Positions 1 through 6,208 of a DNA stretch of 8,471 nucleotides are shown piece after piece. Numbering within the stretch: the first letter of the stretch is position 1; each line of letters starts with the position of its first letter. The stretch lies in contig CATYJC010000074.1 in assembly GCA_958407555.1 (NCBI GenBank), positions 1-8,471 on the forward strand, in the 5' to 3' direction. The stretch comes from an uncultured Collinsella sp. Lineage in GTDB: Bacteria > Actinomycetota > Coriobacteriia > Coriobacteriales > Coriobacteriaceae. A program made the translations under genes and the position numbers. The notes beneath the pieces were generated by a model, which was not told the origin of the DNA, searched no databases, and saw nothing but the letters and a program-made list of their open reading frames with translations.

Positions 1-279
1 ACCCGTTGCCCGTGGAAGGATTCCGCTGAGTGGGAGAAGCTCCACGGTCTCATGGACGAGGCTCTTGCCGCCGAGGGCGACGAGCAGCAGAAGAAGTGGA
101 ACGAGTGCTTCGACATCATCGCCGACAACGCTGTTCTGTACCCCGTTGTCCACGTCAAGACCGTCTCCGCTTCCTGGGACGATCCGTCCACCGCGCCCAA
201 CGGCGAGGCCCTCGATGGCTTCAAGGGCATCGGCACGACGAGCATGTCCTTCAGGGGCGTCGCGACCGTCAAGGCCTAA
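1..279 (+). CDS. ABC transporter substrate-binding protein, family 5 (DppA/OppA-like), C-terminal part
   Basis: The reading frame is open from base 1 to the TAA at 277-279 and gives the last 92 residues of a larger protein whose start lies upstream of the window. The fragment has the look of the C-terminal lobe of family 5 (SBP_bac_5) extracytoplasmic binding proteins: a helix rich in charged residues (EWEKLHGLMDEALAAEGDEQ, about residues 10-29), then a helix leading into 'DNAVLYPVVHVKTVSASW', which resembles the family's conserved return strand where a Pro follows a hydrophobic run. It would be a cell-surface lipoprotein that captures the substrate for the permeases downstream. In this catabolic context the ligand is probably sialic acid, as for SatA of the SatABCD system, but the ligand site is not visible in this fragment. 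A five-pair hairpin (GACTC/GAGTC, 280-293) abuts the stop codon. Confidence 0.82.
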   Translation, partial: TRCPWKDSAEWEKLHGLMDEALAAEGDEQQKKWNECFDIIADNAVLYPVVHVKTVSASWDDPSTAPNGEALDGFKGIGTTSMSFRGVATVKA

Positions 280-339
280 GACTCGCTTGAGTCATATGTG
301 GGGCGTCGGTCGTAAGGCAACGTCCTCATAGTTGAAACA

Positions 340-373
340 AAGACCCGGGCGGCCTCGATGTCGCTCGGGTCTT
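340..373 (+). terminator. Terminator-like hairpin after the binding-protein gene
   Basis: The arm AAGACCCGGGCG (340-351) pairs with CGCTCGGGTCTT (362-373) over 12 positions, with a single G-U pair and a 10-nt loop. A-rich sequence precedes it, but only a weak T stretch follows (TTGTAATG), so it may terminate partially or act as a 3' mRNA stabiliser. Such a structure between a binding-protein gene and its permease genes commonly lets the binding protein be made in excess. Function is inferred; the pairing is seen directly. Confidence 0.55.
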
Positions 374-399
374 GTAATGAGTATCCATACTCATATACC
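372..399 (+). promoter_or_regulatory. Putative promoter with an 18-bp palindromic operator in its spacer
   Basis: A perfect inverted repeat, ATGAGTAT-CC-ATACTCAT, occupies 377-394. It has only a 2-bp centre, so it suits binding by a protein dimer better than an RNA hairpin. It lies between a -35-like TTGTAA (372-377) and a -10-like TATACC (394-399) with 16-bp spacing; each box matches the sigma-70 consensus at four of six positions. A transcript from here would start near 406, about 30 nt before the GTG of the first permease gene. The arrangement is what a repressor-controlled second promoter would look like. A GntR-type NanR or another sialic-acid-responsive regulator would be the natural candidate, but no regulator gene is in the window. 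Confidence 0.45.
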
Positions 400-434
400 A
401 GTTGGTCCTACCGACAAAAGAAAGGGGAGAGAAC

Positions 435-1391
435 GTGAACAACTTTCTACGTTTGATTGGAAGGCGTCTCGTGGCGCTGCCGATCATGGCATTGGGCGTC
501 ACCGTCCTGGTGTTCTTCCTTATGTCGTTCTCCAAGACCGACCCCGCCTATACGGCGTTGGGTGACGGTGCCTCGCCCGAGGCGGTTGCCGAGTACCATG
601 AGAAGTATGGTCTGGACGACCCCTGGCCCGTGCGCTACGTGCGCTATATGGGCGATCTGATCCATGGTGACATGGGCACCTATGGTGCTGCTCGCAACTC
701 CGTTGCCAAGCGCATCTCCACGGCCCTGCCCGTCACGATGCAGCTGACCTTCATCGGTCTTGCCATCGGCGCGGTCGTCTCGTTTTTGCTCGGCGTCATC
801 GCGGCACTGTATCGCGATAAATGGCCGGACCAAGTGATCCGCGTCTTCTCCATCGCCGGCTTGGCAACCCCGTCGTTCTGGCTTGCCGTTCTGTTGATCC
901 TGCTGTTCTCTTCCTACCTTAAGGTGCTTCCGGCGTCCGGTGCTCTACCTCACTTCACCACCAACCCGGCAGGTTATTTGGCGCGCATGATCATGCCCGC
1001 CATCGCTCTGGCATTCCCGCTGACAGGTCAGATGACTCGTATCGTGCGTACGGCCATGGTCGAGGAGCTCGATAAGGACTATGTCCGTATGGCTCGCGGC
1101 GCCGGCGTTCCCGAGAAGGTCGTCGTCGGCATCAACGTTTTGCGCAACGCACTGATCACCCCGGTCACCACCCTCGGTCTTAAGATCGGCTACCTCATGG
1201 GCGGTGCTGTCGTCATCGAGGTCATCTTCAACCTCCCCGGCATGGGTACTGCGATCCTGCAGGGCGTTCAGGGCAACGAGGCGAACCTGGTTCAGGGCGT
1301 CGTCATCGTCGTTGCTCTTGCCTTCATCATCATCAACATCGTGGTTGACATGCTCTACCTGCTCATCAACCCGCGCATCAGGACGGTGTAG
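435..1391 (+). CDS. ABC transporter permease, DppB/OppB-like (SatB-like)
   Basis: This is one of the two membrane subunits of a family 5-type importer, 318 residues in the cytoplasmic membrane. I chose the GTG at 435 because a G-rich Shine-Dalgarno (AAAGGGGAG, 421-429) lies just upstream and the protein then begins NNFLRLIGRRL, the usual short basic lead into TM1. An upstream in-frame start at 402 has no such site. Hydrophobic segments fall at about residues 11-32, 99-122, 135-160, 180-197, 250-270 and 287-311. The cytoplasmic EAA-type coupling loop, which contacts the ATPases, is visible at DYVRMARGAG (215-224), followed by the family-typical 'LRNALITPVTT'. The C-terminal 'VIFNLPGMG' is also typical of DppB proteins. 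Only 3 nt separate its stop from the next gene, so the two are surely co-translated. Peptide or nickel specificity cannot be excluded from the protein alone; the sialic acid assignment comes from the neighbours. Confidence 0.9.
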   Translation: MNNFLRLIGRRLVALPIMALGVTVLVFFLMSFSKTDPAYTALGDGASPEAVAEYHEKYGLDDPWPVRYVRYMGDLIHGDMGTYGAARNSVAKRISTALPVTMQLTFIGLAIGAVVSFLLGVIAALYRDKWPDQVIRVFSIAGLATPSFWLAVLLILLFSSYLKVLPASGALPHFTTNPAGYLARMIMPAIALAFPLTGQMTRIVRTAMVEELDKDYVRMARGAGVPEKVVVGINVLRNALITPVTTLGLKIGYLMGGAVVIEVIFNLPGMGTAILQGVQGNEANLVQGVVIVVALAFIIINIVVDMLYLLINPRIRTV

Positions 1392-1394
1392 ATT

Positions 1395-3410
1395 ATGGTA
1401 AAGATTCGAGAGAAGCAAACCGAGCAGCTCGAGAAAGCTGCCTCCAAGGGGCTCAAGCTCGGTGGCTGGAAGAAGATGACGCTGTCTTCTAAGATTGCCG
1501 CCGTCGTGCTGGTGCTGGTCGCCCTGACCGCGATTCTGGCGCCCCTTCTTGCCCCCTATAGCCCGGTCGAGATTTTCACTGCTCGCCAGGCTCCCGGCAA
1601 TGGATTTATCTTCGGTACCGACGATAAGGGTCGCGACATTCTGTCGCGCATGCTCTACGGTGGTCGTTACTCGCTGATCATCGGCTTTGGCGCCACTGCC
1701 ATGGCTCTGGTCTGCGGCTCGGTCGTGGGCGCCCTCGCGGCAGTTTCGCGCAAGTCCGTTTCCGAGGCGATCATGCGCATCCTGGACATCATCATGTCCA
1801 TCCCGGGCATCGCCCTCGCTGCCGTCTTCGTCTCCATCCTGGGCAATTCCGTGCCGTCGATCATCTTCGCCATCGGCTTTATGTATACTCCGCAGATTGC
1901 CCGTATCGTGCGCGCCAACATCGTGTCCGAGTACGGCGAGGACTATGTCCGCGCGGTCATCGTTTCCGGCGCCAAGGCTCCGTGGATTTTGATCAAGCAT
2001 GTTCTGCGCAACTGCATCGCCCCGATCATGGTCTTCACCGTTACCCTGGTCGCCGACGCCATCATCTTCGAGGCCTCGCTGACCTTTATCGGCGCTGGTA
2101 TCCAGGAGCCCACCGCTACCTGGGGCAACATCCTCGCCGATGCTCGCGGTGGCGTGCTTGCCGGTCGTTGGTGGCAGGCACTGTTCCCGGGCCTGGCCAT
2201 CATGATCACCTGCCTGGCGCTCAACATCCTCTCCGAGGGCATTACCGACGCCATGGCCGCTGCTCCCTCCGCCGCCCTGGATCCGACCGACTCCTCCAAG
2301 CGCCGCGAGGCCGACCTGCTGGTCTCCGACCCCGTACGCGCTTACAAGGAGCAGGCTCAGTCCCTGTCCGCCCGTCTTGGCGCTCTGCGTGATGTCGAAC
2401 TCAAGCGTAACGACCGCCATGTGCCCGATGAGTCCGTTGAGCCGATCCTTTCGGTACGCGATTTCTGCATCCAGTTTGAGCACCACGGTGATATCAACGT
2501 CGTCGATCATGTCAACTTTGATGTCCGTCCTGGCCAGACCATGGGCCTGGTCGGTGAGTCCGGCTGCGGTAAGTCCATCACCACGCTGGCCATCATGGGC
2601 CTGACCGACGATGACGAGCATCTTTCCGGTGAGGTTCTCTGGGAGGGCCGCGACTTGCTCAAGATGAGCAAGAAAGAGTGGTTCGGCCTGCGCGGTACCG
2701 ATATCGCCATGGTCTATCAGGACGCCCTGTCCTCGCTCAACCCCTCCATGCTCATTTCCGCTCAGATGAAGCAGCTCACCAAGCGTGGCGGCACCCGTAG
2801 CGCCGAGGAGCTCCTGGAGCTCGTGGGCCTCGACCCCAAGCGTACGCTCGAGAGCTATCCGCATGAGCTTTCCGGTGGTCAGCGTCAGCGCGTTCTGATC
2901 GCTATGGCCCTTACCCGCGACCCCAAGCTGGTCATCTGCGACGAGCCCACGACCGCTCTGGACGTTACCGTCCAGAAGCAGGTCATCAAGCTGCTTAACG
3001 ACCTTCAGGCCAAGCTCGGCTTTGCCATGATCTTCGTTTCGCACGACCTGGCACTGGTCGCCGAGGTCGCCCATAACATCACGGTTATGTACGCCGGTCA
3101 GGTTATCGAGCAGGCGCCCACCAAGGAGCTGCTCACCAACCCGATCCACGAGTACACTCGCGGTCTTCTGGGTTCCGTCCTGTCCATCGAGAGCGGTTCG
3201 GGCCGCCTGCACCAGGTGCCCGGCGCCGTTCCGAGCCCGCGCGATTTCCCCAAGGGCGATCGCTTCGCACCCCGCTCGAGCCATCCGCGCATTGGCCTGG
3301 ACACCCGTCCGGTCTTCAAGCGCGTGCCCGGCACCGAGCACTTCTATTCCGAGCTCCCCGATGAGGTGCTCAAGGCAAATGGTTTGACCCCTCACGCGGA
3401 GGTGATGTAG
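1395..3410 (+). CDS. ABC transporter fused permease/ATP-binding protein, DppC-DppD type (SatC-like)
   Basis: One 671-residue chain combines the second permease and one ATPase of the importer. Residues 1-290 are a DppC-like permease: a basic, helical N-terminus, TM1 at about 34-53, the family motif FGTDDKGRDILSR (73-85), and an EAA-type loop starting DYVRAVIVSGA (183-193). Residues 290-350 form a charged, Ala-rich linker. Residues 351-600 are a DppD-like ATPase with Walker A GESGCGKS (387-394), Q-loop Gln442, signature LSGGQRQRV (492-500), Walker B with Asp516-Glu517, and switch His550. All key residues are intact. The oligopeptide-type C-terminal extension (NPIHEYTRGLL onward, from 582) is present, but its usual cysteines are replaced (Asp622, Ser628). 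As I recall, the same permease-ATPase fusion occurs in the SatABCD-type sialic acid importers of Haemophilus ducreyi and Corynebacterium. The frame is continuous with no sign of a sequencing join. The stop directly abuts the next ATG. Confidence 0.93.
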   Translation: MVKIREKQTEQLEKAASKGLKLGGWKKMTLSSKIAAVVLVLVALTAILAPLLAPYSPVEIFTARQAPGNGFIFGTDDKGRDILSRMLYGGRYSLIIGFGATAMALVCGSVVGALAAVSRKSVSEAIMRILDIIMSIPGIALAAVFVSILGNSVPSIIFAIGFMYTPQIARIVRANIVSEYGEDYVRAVIVSGAKAPWILIKHVLRNCIAPIMVFTVTLVADAIIFEASLTFIGAGIQEPTATWGNILADARGGVLAGRWWQALFPGLAIMITCLALNILSEGITDAMAAAPSAALDPTDSSKRREADLLVSDPVRAYKEQAQSLSARLGALRDVELKRNDRHVPDESVEPILSVRDFCIQFEHHGDINVVDHVNFDVRPGQTMGLVGESGCGKSITTLAIMGLTDDDEHLSGEVLWEGRDLLKMSKKEWFGLRGTDIAMVYQDALSSLNPSMLISAQMKQLTKRGGTRSAEELLELVGLDPKRTLESYPHELSGGQRQRVLIAMALTRDPKLVICDEPTTALDVTVQKQVIKLLNDLQAKLGFAMIFVSHDLALVAEVAHNITVMYAGQVIEQAPTKELLTNPIHEYTRGLLGSVLSIESGSGRLHQVPGAVPSPRDFPKGDRFAPRSSHPRIGLDTRPVFKRVPGTEHFYSELPDEVLKANGLTPHAEVM

Positions 3411-4238
3411 ATGAGCGAGACCGCAGTCAACGGCGTCGAGCCGATCATCTTCCTTGATGACGTCCACGTCACCTTTAGGACCCGTACCGGCTCGATTCTG
3501 CACCCCAACCTGGTTCACGCCGTCCAGGGTGTAACGATTAAGCTCATGCCCGGCCAGACGATCGGCATCGTCGGCGAGTCCGGTTGCGGAAAGTCCACCA
3601 CCGCCAACGTCATGTGCGGCCTGCAGGCCCCCACGAGCGGCAAGGTCTACTTTAAGGGCAAGGACGTTACCAAGCGTACCGCCGAGGACCGTCGCCACAT
3701 GGGCCGCGTCATCTCGGTCGTGTTCCAGAACCCGGCCACGGCGCTCAACCCCCGCATGGTCGTTCGCGAGCAACTGCTCGACCCCATGCGCGTCCACAAC
3801 CTGGGTACCGAGGCCGAGCAGGAGAAGCGCGTCAAGGAGCTCTTGGAGCTCACCGGTCTGCCCAGCTCCGCCGCCGAGGTTCTTCCCGGCCAGCTTTCGG
3901 GCGGCCAGCGCCAGCGCGTCGCAATTGCCCGTGCCCTGTCGCTGAACCCAGATGCCATCATCGCCGACGAGCCCACCTCGGCTCTGGACGTTTCGGTCCG
4001 CGCGCAGATTCTGAACCTGCTGACCGACCTTAAGAAGGAGCTCGGCCTGGCCATGGTGTTCATCAGCCATGACATCCAGACGGTCCGCTATATCTCTGAC
4101 GACATCATCGTTATGAATGGCGGCAAGATCGTCGAGCAGGGCGAGGCCAAGCAGGTCTTCCAGCACCCTCAGGACCCCTACACCAAGATGCTGCTCGGCG
4201 CTGCGCCGTCGCTGCTGCATCCCAAGCTCGGCGAGTAG
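3411..4238 (+). CDS. ABC transporter ATP-binding protein, DppF/OppF-like (SatD-like)
   Basis: This is the second ATPase subunit, 275 residues and cytoplasmic. It pairs with the ATPase half of the fusion protein to drive import. Walker A GESGCGKS is at 55-62, the Q-loop at 'VVFQNPATALNP', the signature LSGGQRQRV at 162-170, Walker B with Asp186-Glu187, and the switch histidine at His220. The D-loop reads SALD. The C-terminus ends soon after 'DPYTKMLLGAAPSLL', so the cysteine-containing tail of many DppF/OppF proteins is absent. The ATG at 3411 begins on the base after the upstream stop. A near-perfect Shine-Dalgarno, GGAGGTGAT (3398-3406), lies inside the last codons of the upstream gene, which points to tight translational coupling and equal subunit dosage. 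It closes the transporter block; an 80-bp spacer with a hairpin follows. Confidence 0.93.
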   Translation: MSETAVNGVEPIIFLDDVHVTFRTRTGSILHPNLVHAVQGVTIKLMPGQTIGIVGESGCGKSTTANVMCGLQAPTSGKVYFKGKDVTKRTAEDRRHMGRVISVVFQNPATALNPRMVVREQLLDPMRVHNLGTEAEQEKRVKELLELTGLPSSAAEVLPGQLSGGQRQRVAIARALSLNPDAIIADEPTSALDVSVRAQILNLLTDLKKELGLAMVFISHDIQTVRYISDDIIVMNGGKIVEQGEAKQVFQHPQDPYTKMLLGAAPSLLHPKLGE

Positions 4239-4254
4239 CCTCGCTTTCCCTCCC

Positions 4255-4282
4255 GTGCGCCCGGTTCCCTTACCGGGCGCAC
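4255..4282 (+). other. Strong intercistronic hairpin between transporter and esterase genes
   Basis: GTGCGCCCGG (4255-4264) pairs perfectly with CCGGGCGCAC (4273-4282) around an 8-nt loop, TTCCCTTA. No T-tract follows, so a classical intrinsic terminator is unlikely. It could stabilise the 3' end of the transporter mRNA, mark a processing site, or cause pausing or partial termination. The rest of the 80-bp spacer carries the esterase ribosome-binding region (GAAAGG, 4298-4303) and no other signal that I can see. Confidence 0.6.
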
Positions 4283-4318
4283 CTCCGTTGCGATTTCGAA
4301 AGGTTGGGTTCACGAGCC

Positions 4319-5296
4319 ATGCCAAGTGCTCAGGAGCTACAACAGCAATTTGGTGAATATCGAGGCGCTATGCCCCGTCCATCGGATTTCGATTTCTTTT
4401 GGAAGGACCGCATGGCCGAGGCCGACGCCGTCGAGCTTGATTATGCGATTGAGGCGGCTTCGGTTGCGGATTCCGCGACCTGTCGGTTTTTCGACCTCTG
4501 GTATACCGGCATGTGTGGTGCACGCCTGCATGCCAAGTACCTTAAACCCGTCTCGGACGAGCCTGTGCCATTGGTACTTCAGTTCCATGGGTATCCGGGT
4601 TCGAGCCGCAGCTGGTTTGAGCAGGCGTCGTTTGCGGGCATGGGCATGGCGCTCATTGCTCTCGATTGCCCTGGCCAAGGAGGCCCCTCCGAGGACATTG
4701 GTGGATTTGAGGGCACGACGGTCGCGGGCCATATCGTCGCCGGTATCGACGGCGACCCGGCCAACCTCTACTATGTCCGCCTACATCAGGATATTCGCAT
4801 TCTGTGCCGTATCGTTCGCGAGCTCGAGGGCATCGATCTTACCCGCGTGTATGTGAACGGCGCATCGCAGGGCGGCGGTTTGGGTATTGCGACCTGCGCG
4901 CTCAATAGCGATTTGGTTGACCGCGCGGCCATCCTCTATCCCTTCTTATCGGATTTCCGCCTGGTTTGGGATTTGGACGCCGACGATATTGCCTACGAGG
5001 GCCTGCGCTATTGGTCGCGCTGGTTTGACGAGGACTCAACTCGTATCGAGGAAGCCTATGCCAAGCTGGCGTACTTCGATTCCAAGAACTTTGCCCCCAT
5101 GGTCAAATGCCCCGTGCTGTTTGGCACGGGCACAGCCGATATCGTCTGCCCGCCGGCGACGCAGTTTACGGTCTACAACAACCTGACCTGTGAAAAGCGT
5201 CATGAGTTCTTTGAAGGTTTTGGCCACGAGGAGATTCAGGACTTTGATGATCTGATCATTCCGTTTTTCTGCGAGGGAGGGGAGGCTCATGTCTAA
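4319..5296 (+). CDS. Acetyl esterase, carbohydrate esterase family 7 (AXE1 / cephalosporin-C deacetylase-like)
   Basis: This 325-residue alpha/beta hydrolase, of normal CE7 length, lacks a signal peptide and so acts in the cytoplasm. Visible motifs in order: HGY (oxyanion Tyr92), DCPGQGGPS (the family's RGQ-type motif with Cys-Pro in place of Arg), the nucleophile elbow GASQGGG with Ser183, the acid Asp274 in TADIVCPP, and His303 in FGHEE. CE7 enzymes such as Bacillus subtilis Cah use the same Ser-Asp-His set and deacetylate acetylated sugars. Between a sialic acid importer and nanA, its likely job is to remove O-acetyl groups from imported O-acetyl sialic acids; this is inference, and acetylated oligosaccharides or free amino sugars are alternatives. 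I chose the ATG at 4319; an in-frame TTG at 4304 sits directly against the GAAAGG site and is too close to be used. Codon use is less biased than in the transporter genes (for example a TTA at Leu). It overlaps the next gene by 8 bp. Confidence 0.88.
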   Translation: MPSAQELQQQFGEYRGAMPRPSDFDFFWKDRMAEADAVELDYAIEAASVADSATCRFFDLWYTGMCGARLHAKYLKPVSDEPVPLVLQFHGYPGSSRSWFEQASFAGMGMALIALDCPGQGGPSEDIGGFEGTTVAGHIVAGIDGDPANLYYVRLHQDIRILCRIVRELEGIDLTRVYVNGASQGGGLGIATCALNSDLVDRAAILYPFLSDFRLVWDLDADDIAYEGLRYWSRWFDEDSTRIEEAYAKLAYFDSKNFAPMVKCPVLFGTGTADIVCPPATQFTVYNNLTCEKRHEFFEGFGHEEIQDFDDLIIPFFCEGGEAHV

Positions 5297-6140
5297 GTGC
5301 GAGAGCAATGTTGACGAGCTGATAGTCCCCGGGCTCGTGGGAATTCCTGGAACGGTTTCGTCAAGGCTCGCAGAATATCGGGACTGGCACGGTGATGTCC
5401 AAGCAGATGTTTCTGATTTAGAGACATGCGCTTCGAATCTTGAGATTCAAGGCCTGGCCATTACGGCGATTGACTTTGTTAACCCCTGCGCCCGTTACTC
5501 GGAGGTTTCCTTTGAGCTCGGTGACGATGCGGTCCACGCTCGTTTGATTGAGCCTGTCGGTCGTGCCCGAGTATCTGAGCGCGTGCCGCTGTGCCTGATG
5601 TTCCACGACATCGATCGGCCTGTGCGCGGCTGGCATCACATGACGAGATTTGCCGCCATGGGGTATGCCGTCCTCGCGCTGGATGACGATGTTGCTGGTG
5701 CGGACGGCCTGCAGCGGGGGATTGCTTCACCCGCTTTTGTCGGGCGCGTCCGTTGGGGTTGCGCGATGGCGAAGGTTGCGCGCAATCTTGATGGCATGGA
5801 CCCCGACCGCATTTTTGCGTGGGGCGAGGGCCTTGGCGGCGGTGTTGCGCTGGCGGTTTCCGCTCTGGACGAGCGGGGCCTTGCCTGCACGGCGGTTGCC
5901 AATCCAATCCCCGGTGGCCTCGAGGCTCTGTCGTCTCGGGTGCGCGGATCGGTGCTCATGGGCACATCGCTTATGGACGCCGTGAGCGTTCCCAAGGGTC
6001 AGTTTGCCGTATTCAACGGTCTTGAGTGTGACCGGAGGCATATCATCTATGCCAAATACGCTCACGAGCGCATCAATGCGTTCGAAAACGAAGTCGTCGA
6101 CTTCTTTAACCAAACGTTCTACCCGTGTTCTTTGGCCTAG
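5289..6140 (+). CDS. CE7 esterase paralogue lacking catalytic serine (probable pseudoenzyme)
   Basis: This 283-residue protein aligns by eye along its length with its upstream neighbour: 'VPLCLMFHDI' matches 'VPLVLQFHGY', 'GMDPDRIFAWGEGLGGG' matches 'GIDLTRVYVNGASQGGG', 'VLMGTSLMDAVSVP' matches 'VLFGTGTADIVCPP', and 'YAHERI' matches 'FGHEEI'. The nucleophile serine is Gly181 (GEGLGGG), the oxyanion Tyr is Ile108, and the Gln after the serine is Leu182. Asp230 and His259 remain. About 40 residues between the nucleophile and acid positions are missing, as is part of the segment before the nucleophile. It should therefore not work as a serine esterase. The frame is intact and starts within the upstream gene (8-bp overlap) behind a very strong Shine-Dalgarno, AGGGAGGGGAGG (5274-5285), so it is probably translated. 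It may be a partner or regulatory subunit, bind a sugar, or be a gene in decay. Rare codons (ATA, TCA, AGG, TTA, ACA) are frequent near its start. Confidence 0.75.
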   Translation: MSKCESNVDELIVPGLVGIPGTVSSRLAEYRDWHGDVQADVSDLETCASNLEIQGLAITAIDFVNPCARYSEVSFELGDDAVHARLIEPVGRARVSERVPLCLMFHDIDRPVRGWHHMTRFAAMGYAVLALDDDVAGADGLQRGIASPAFVGRVRWGCAMAKVARNLDGMDPDRIFAWGEGLGGGVALAVSALDERGLACTAVANPIPGGLEALSSRVRGSVLMGTSLMDAVSVPKGQFAVFNGLECDRRHIIYAKYAHERINAFENEVVDFFNQTFYPCSLA

Positions 6141-6164
6141 ACGGCCTGGACACTGCCAACAAGA

Positions 6165-6187
6165 GTGGGTGGCATAGGGCCGCCCGC
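6165..6187 (+). other. Hairpin just upstream of the nanA ribosome-binding site
   Basis: GTGGGTGGC (6165-6173) pairs with GCCGCCCGC (6179-6187), nine pairs including two G-U pairs, around a 5-nt loop. It lies in the 68-bp spacer between the esterase paralogue and nanA and ends 9 nt before the AAGGAG site (6197-6202). No T-tract follows. It may stabilise the nanA message or tune its translation; pairing is seen, function is inferred. Nothing else stands out in the spacer. Confidence 0.45.
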
Positions 6188-6208
6188 CAGACAACTAAGG
6201 AGATTCTT

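Noticed and set aside
402..434. A longer permease starting at 402
   Set aside because: It has no ribosome site, and the region contains the G-rich Shine-Dalgarno that serves the GTG at 435.
945..4325. A 1126-codon open frame on the minus strand across three genes
   Set aside because: It is in exact codon register with the plus-strand transporter genes, which avoid TTA, CTA and TCA codons and so remove all stops from that antisense frame. The protein is low-complexity, rich in D, G, L and H, without a recognisable domain, while the plus-strand genes have complete ABC motifs.
6125..6208. A longer NanA starting at the GTG at 6125
   Set aside because: That start lies inside the upstream gene, has no Shine-Dalgarno, and adds residues unlike the lyase family. 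The GTG at 6209 has AAGGAG at ideal spacing and reproduces the E. coli NanA residue numbers.
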